Source of the DNA: a virus
Direction: 5' to 3' (one strand)
DNA length: 36,326 bases
IMG/VR virus record: IMGVR_UViG_3300032088_001784
Location: 1-36,326 of that record
Of this stretch, positions 33,253 to 36,326 are shown piece by piece; position 1 is the stretch's first letter; every line of letters starts with the position of its first letter. The position numbers and the translations under genes were made by a program. The notes under the pieces are model-generated. The model saw only the letters and a list, made by a program, of their open reading frames with translations, had not been told where the DNA came from and ran no database searches.

Positions 33253-33966
33253 ATGAACAATTCAGATTACATCTCAATAAAAGAACTTCTTTCTCCGTTT
33301 GCAGTAAGACAGTTTAAACTCTGGGCGATGAACCCAGACAATATACACCGTGGAAACGCTGTGGATGGGGAATATCACGCAAAACATCGTAAAGGTAGAG
33401 AATATAACGTCTGTTGGTCAAAAGAGCCACCACGAGAGATGTGGCAGCCTATAATAGATGTTTTGAGTAGACATATAGATGCGATGTTTCAAGGTAAGAA
33501 ATGGGACATTCATATAGTTGATACAATTACAACAAGACCAGGAAGTACAAAGATTAGGGCTCATGTTGATACGCCTTATAGATTTGAAAAATATGCTCGT
33601 ACACTAAATGAAGAAGTATTCGGAGTACAATGTATCATTCCATTAGATAAGTTCACACTTCAGAATGGTGCGACTTGTATTTTGCCTGGTTCATATAGGG
33701 ATAAGTTTTATTATAAAGATATAGAAGACAATCAACAAGAATATAATAATCTATTAACGACAAAAGGTTTTCAGTTTGTTTCAAATCCTGGTGATGCGTT
33801 AATGTATAATTCGAGAACATTACATAGTACGATGCCGAATAACAGTAATGAATTTAGGAGTGCGTTATTAATAAATGCACTTGATGTAGAGATAATAGAT
33901 TACATTAGAGAAGTAGATATGAATACTAAAACAGCAAGATTTGATAATAAAACGCACAAAACTTGA
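33253..33966 (+). CDS. 2-oxoglutarate/Fe(II) oxygenase-like protein (PhyH type)
   Basis: A 237-residue double-stranded beta-helix oxygenase. The iron ligands are visible as His104-x-Asp106 in 'IRAHVDTPY' and His191 in 'SRTLHSTMPN', with Arg202 in 'EFRSALLI' placed to bind 2-oxoglutarate. 'GVQCIIPLDKFTLQNGATCILPGSYRDKF' and 'VSNPGDALMYNSRTLH' are the typical strands between them. Such genes are frequent in marine T4-like phages. Substrates are usually unknown and could be a small metabolite, protein or nucleobase. AGGAAGG precedes the ATG. It has its own late-type promoter, between neck genes on both sides. Confidence 0.88.
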   Translation: MNNSDYISIKELLSPFAVRQFKLWAMNPDNIHRGNAVDGEYHAKHRKGREYNVCWSKEPPREMWQPIIDVLSRHIDAMFQGKKWDIHIVDTITTRPGSTKIRAHVDTPYRFEKYARTLNEEVFGVQCIIPLDKFTLQNGATCILPGSYRDKFYYKDIEDNQQEYNNLLTTKGFQFVSNPGDALMYNSRTLHSTMPNNSNEFRSALLINALDVEIIDYIREVDMNTKTARFDNKTHKT

Positions 33967-33991
33967 CAAAAAGATGAAGTTATCATATAAT
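33963..33991 (+). promoter_or_regulatory. Sigma70-like promoter, perfect consensus
   Basis: TTGACA at 33963-33968 and TATAAT at 33986-33991 with 17 bp between, overlapping the stop codon of the oxygenase gene and 41 nt before the next start. Confidence 0.88.
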
Positions 33992-34031
33992 ACTTAATAT
34001 TATTGATATATAAAAAGATGAGAGACGACTA

Positions 34032-35309
34032 GTGACAACAATGATAAGAAGAAAAAAGAAATCAGCGAAAAGTAAATATTCTGACGAAGCATTTATTGGT
34101 CTAGAGCCAGAATGGAAAGATGCAGATAAGTGGACAGGAGAAAAATACTACAGAGAACGTTCTCGTGTTGCATATTATTACAGTTATTACTTTAAGACAA
34201 AAGATTTTGTTTCTTGGGTAGCAGACTGGATGCCCTCTAACGGGTACTCAAAAGAAGATATCAGAGCATACAAGTCAGCAGAAGACTGGCGAACTAAGAG
34301 TACGCTTGGTGGATATGTCAGAGCATTATCTAAAGGAATGCCAGATAATCATGAGGGTGTTTCAGCATATATGAAAACCATGGAAGGACTTATGAGTGAT
34401 AAGATGCCATCCGCAATCAAAGAAGTCAAGAAGGATATAGATTCTATTATAGAAATTGGGAAAAAAATTAAAAAAGAAAAAGCAGTGGAAGAGAAAATCA
34501 ACGTGACAAAATATAAACCATCGATACAACAACTTTTATTCAACAAGTCTTTAGAAATGTCAGATAAGATTGAAGATTTTATCGAAGACTATGACGGCTC
34601 AACTAAGATGTTAACAAAGTTTGACCCACAAAGAATGCTATTGATTGTTGGTGCAAAACCAAATCATGCTAAATTGATAGCAACAATGTATCAACCGATG
34701 TTTGCTGATTTTAATGAACTTGTTAATCCGCCAAACACAAAAGATATGAATGAACATGAGAAGGATATGCATAATCAGTTGAAAGAAGGTTATTCTCATA
34801 TGACTAAAGATGTTATAAAGAACCAATTTAAAATGTACAAGACGATAATAGATGCGTGTGATAATATCGTATTAAAAGGAAAAGCAAATAGAAAACCACG
34901 TAAGAAGAAGATAATAAGTGCAGAGAAGCAAGTCAAAAATTTCAAATATCTAGACCACCATGCTGAAACTAAATCAATTAGTATTAATCCTGCTGACATA
35001 GTAGGGGCAAATGGTGCCGTTGTATATAATTCTAAGACAAGAAAACTAGGAATATATCACGCACGAAATATAGACCCTATGGGATTGGGTAGAGAAGGCT
35101 CAGGATTAAGTGTCAAAGGAAGTACTATTAAAGGATTTAGTGAAGAAAAAAGTGTATGTAAGACACTTAGAAAGCCACTTGACCAGTTAGCAGTCTTTAA
35201 AAAGGGTGCAAAACGTACAATAATCAAAGAATTTGATGCTATTAACAGTGTTGAGATTAAAATGAATGGAAGATGCAATGTCAATTGTTTGATTATAAAA
35301 GTTTTTTGA
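34032..35309 (+). CDS. Conserved-looking protein of unknown function
   Basis: A 425-residue protein I cannot assign. The N-terminus is very basic ('MIRRKKKSAKSKY'). Residues about 20-100 ('LEPEWKDADKWTGEKYYRERSRVAYYYSYYFKTKDF...WMPSNGYSKEDIRAYKSAEDWR') are aromatic-rich. Residues 110-290 are charged helices with likely coiled coil, and the last 120 residues look like a small beta domain. GTG at 34032 has GAGAG 7 nt upstream and is preferred; ATG at 34041 is the alternative. A perfect sigma70-like promoter suggests early expression, unlike the neighbouring structural genes. A nucleic-acid or host-interaction role is possible but not shown. Confidence 0.75.
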   Translation: MTTMIRRKKKSAKSKYSDEAFIGLEPEWKDADKWTGEKYYRERSRVAYYYSYYFKTKDFVSWVADWMPSNGYSKEDIRAYKSAEDWRTKSTLGGYVRALSKGMPDNHEGVSAYMKTMEGLMSDKMPSAIKEVKKDIDSIIEIGKKIKKEKAVEEKINVTKYKPSIQQLLFNKSLEMSDKIEDFIEDYDGSTKMLTKFDPQRMLLIVGAKPNHAKLIATMYQPMFADFNELVNPPNTKDMNEHEKDMHNQLKEGYSHMTKDVIKNQFKMYKTIIDACDNIVLKGKANRKPRKKKIISAEKQVKNFKYLDHHAETKSISINPADIVGANGAVVYNSKTRKLGIYHARNIDPMGLGREGSGLSVKGSTIKGFSEEKSVCKTLRKPLDQLAVFKKGAKRTIIKEFDAINSVEIKMNGRCNVNCLIIKVF

Positions 35310-35316
35310 TAAATAC
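35308..35316 (+). promoter_or_regulatory. Late promoter motif for gp13
   Basis: GATAAATAC overlapping the stop of the previous gene, 41 nt before the gp13-like start. Confidence 0.75.
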
Positions 35317-35356
35317 TGTTATAAGTAGTTTACTATAAACGTATTTGAGGTCAAGC

Positions 35357-36109
35357 ATGGCAAAACAACGCAATAAGATAAAAAATGATGTAATTAAGCA
35401 GATTAGACTGTTACTTGGTGACGGTATGATTGACATTGAATTAGACCCAGAACATTATGACCTTGCAATTGATGTTTCAGTAGATAAAATAAGACAACGT
35501 TCAGAGAACGCAGTACAAGAAGATTTTTATACTATTGAACTAAAGAAAGAGGTTGAAGAATACTCACTTCCTAAAGAAATAACAGAAGTAAAAAAGATAC
35601 ATCATCGTTCTTTTGGACATGGTATATCCTCTGGTGTTGATATGGACCCATTTGAATTAGCATATGCGAATTCATATTTCTTTATGAACAATCACGTTGG
35701 TGGTATTTCAACATACGAATTATTCTCTCAGTACCGTGAAACTCTAAACAGAGTTGCGGCAACTGATATTCAATTTATTTGGAATCCAACTACTCATAAA
35801 TTAAAACTCTTAAGAAAAATGAGAGCAGATGAGATGGTTCTTCTTCATGTTTACTTAGAACGTTCAGAAGACCAATTACTAACAGACCCATATTTAAAAT
35901 CATGGATGAGAGATTACTCATTAGCATATTGTAAGAAGATGATTGGTGAAGCACGTTCTAAATTCGCTACACTTCCTGGCGCCCAAGGCGGAGTTTCATT
36001 AAATGGTGATGCCTTAAAAGCAGAAGCGGCAGTTGAGATAGAGAAATTAGAAACTGAATTGAAACTATATATTGATGGCTCTGCACCGTTAGGTGTCATG
36101 ATTGGCTAA
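35357..36109 (+). CDS. 13: Neck protein gp13-like
   Basis: A 250-residue protein. 'VIKQIRLLLGDGMIDIELDPEHYDLAIDVSVDKIRQRSENAVQEDFYTIEL' followed by 'EYSLPKEITEVKKIHHR' is the pattern of gp13 head-completion proteins in marine T4-like phages (a 'LG...v.iEl....d.aid.A....R' helix pair, then a beta strand leading to 'lP..I..v..i'). 'DEMVLLHVYLERSEDQLLTDPYLKSWMRDYSLAYCKKMIGEARSKFA' is the conserved C-terminal helix. gp13 joins the portal after packaging. The start is ATG 35357 with GAGG upstream; a TTG at 35345 is possible but weaker. Confidence 0.75.
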   Translation: MAKQRNKIKNDVIKQIRLLLGDGMIDIELDPEHYDLAIDVSVDKIRQRSENAVQEDFYTIELKKEVEEYSLPKEITEVKKIHHRSFGHGISSGVDMDPFELAYANSYFFMNNHVGGISTYELFSQYRETLNRVAATDIQFIWNPTTHKLKLLRKMRADEMVLLHVYLERSEDQLLTDPYLKSWMRDYSLAYCKKMIGEARSKFATLPGAQGGVSLNGDALKAEAAVEIEKLETELKLYIDGSAPLGVMIG

Positions 36110-36111
36110 GA

Positions 36112-36300
36112 GTGGCTTTTCATCCACTCAATACTAAAAGTCCTTGTATAAGCATATGCAAGTATAATGAGAAAAACTTCTGTATTGGCTGTAAACGTCA
36201 TATGAATGAAATATTCGATTGGCTTGATTATACTGATGATATGAAAGATGCTATTCTAAAAGATTTAAAAACCCGAGATATAAACTCAGAAAAAGGTTGA
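36112..36300 (+). CDS. DUF1289 small zinc-binding-type protein
   Basis: A 62-residue protein with the DUF1289 pattern: 'SPCISICKYNEKNFCIGCKRHMNEIFDWL', giving Cys12, Cys16, Cys24 and Cys27 as probable metal ligands, then a helix. The family is widespread in Proteobacteria, and its function is not established. The start is GTG at 36112, 2 nt after the gp13 stop, so it is probably translated by coupling. The next promoter overlaps its stop codon. Presence in a head/neck unit suggests capture from a proteobacterial host. Confidence 0.88.
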   Translation: MAFHPLNTKSPCISICKYNEKNFCIGCKRHMNEIFDWLDYTDDMKDAILKDLKTRDINSEKG

Positions 36301-36326
36301 CAATTAGTCAATTTTTGTGGTATAAT
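36297..36326 (+). promoter_or_regulatory. Sigma70-like promoter at the right edge
   Basis: TTGACA at 36297-36302 and TATAAT at 36321-36326, spacer 18 bp, directing transcription out of the window. Confidence 0.85.

Overview
This window is a 36-kb segment of an AT-rich T4-like (Straboviridae/Kyanoviridae-type) contractile-tailed phage genome. Recognisable T4 homologues are the late sigma factor gp55, the recombination nuclease pair gp47/gp46, the head run gp20-gp67-gp68-gp21-gp22-gp23, baseplate and hub proteins (gp5, gp6, gp25, gp26/gp51, gp48 or gp54, gp53) and neck/tail-end proteins (gp13, gp14, gp15). The auxiliary genes (ClpP, a PhyH-type oxygenase, a NUDIX hydrolase, an SDR oxidoreductase, DUF1289) and the low GC resemble marine T4-like phages such as cyanomyophages and pelagimyophages. 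A marine proteobacterial host, possibly SAR11, is an inference only.

Layout. 1-8.8 kb: leftward baseplate cluster (gp48/54-like, gp53, a 1547-aa structural protein, gp5, a lysozyme-like protein, gp25, start of gp6), interrupted by a rightward clpP. 8.9-13.4 kb: rightward replication/transcription operon gp55-gp47-SDR-gp46-small basic protein. 13.4-14.9 kb: a promoter-terminator small RNA unit, a small membrane protein, a leftward GIY-YIG protein and a roughly 500-nt structured RNA region. 15-16 kb: leftward gp26, with gp51 apparently reached only by a -1 frameshift. 16.1-24.2 kb: rightward probable tape measure, then portal, core proteins, protease, scaffold and major capsid protein. 24.3-29.2 kb: two related tail-fibre genes, the second behind a structured leader. 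29.3-33.2 kb: a small RNA region and a leftward unit gp14-gp15-NUDIX-unknown. 33.2-36.3 kb: rightward oxygenase, unknown protein, gp13 and DUF1289.

Two promoter classes can be read directly. Host sigma70-like sites (TTGACA, 17-18 bp, TATAAT-like) precede clpP, gp55, the RNA regions and some unknown genes. A late motif (G/T)ATAAATA lies upstream of nearly every structural transcription unit and fits the encoded gp55. By eye, the tetranucleotides GATC and AGCT appear to be missing from the whole window. The main candidates for new biology are the gp26/gp51 recoding site, the untranslated structured RNAs, and this apparent restriction-site purge.
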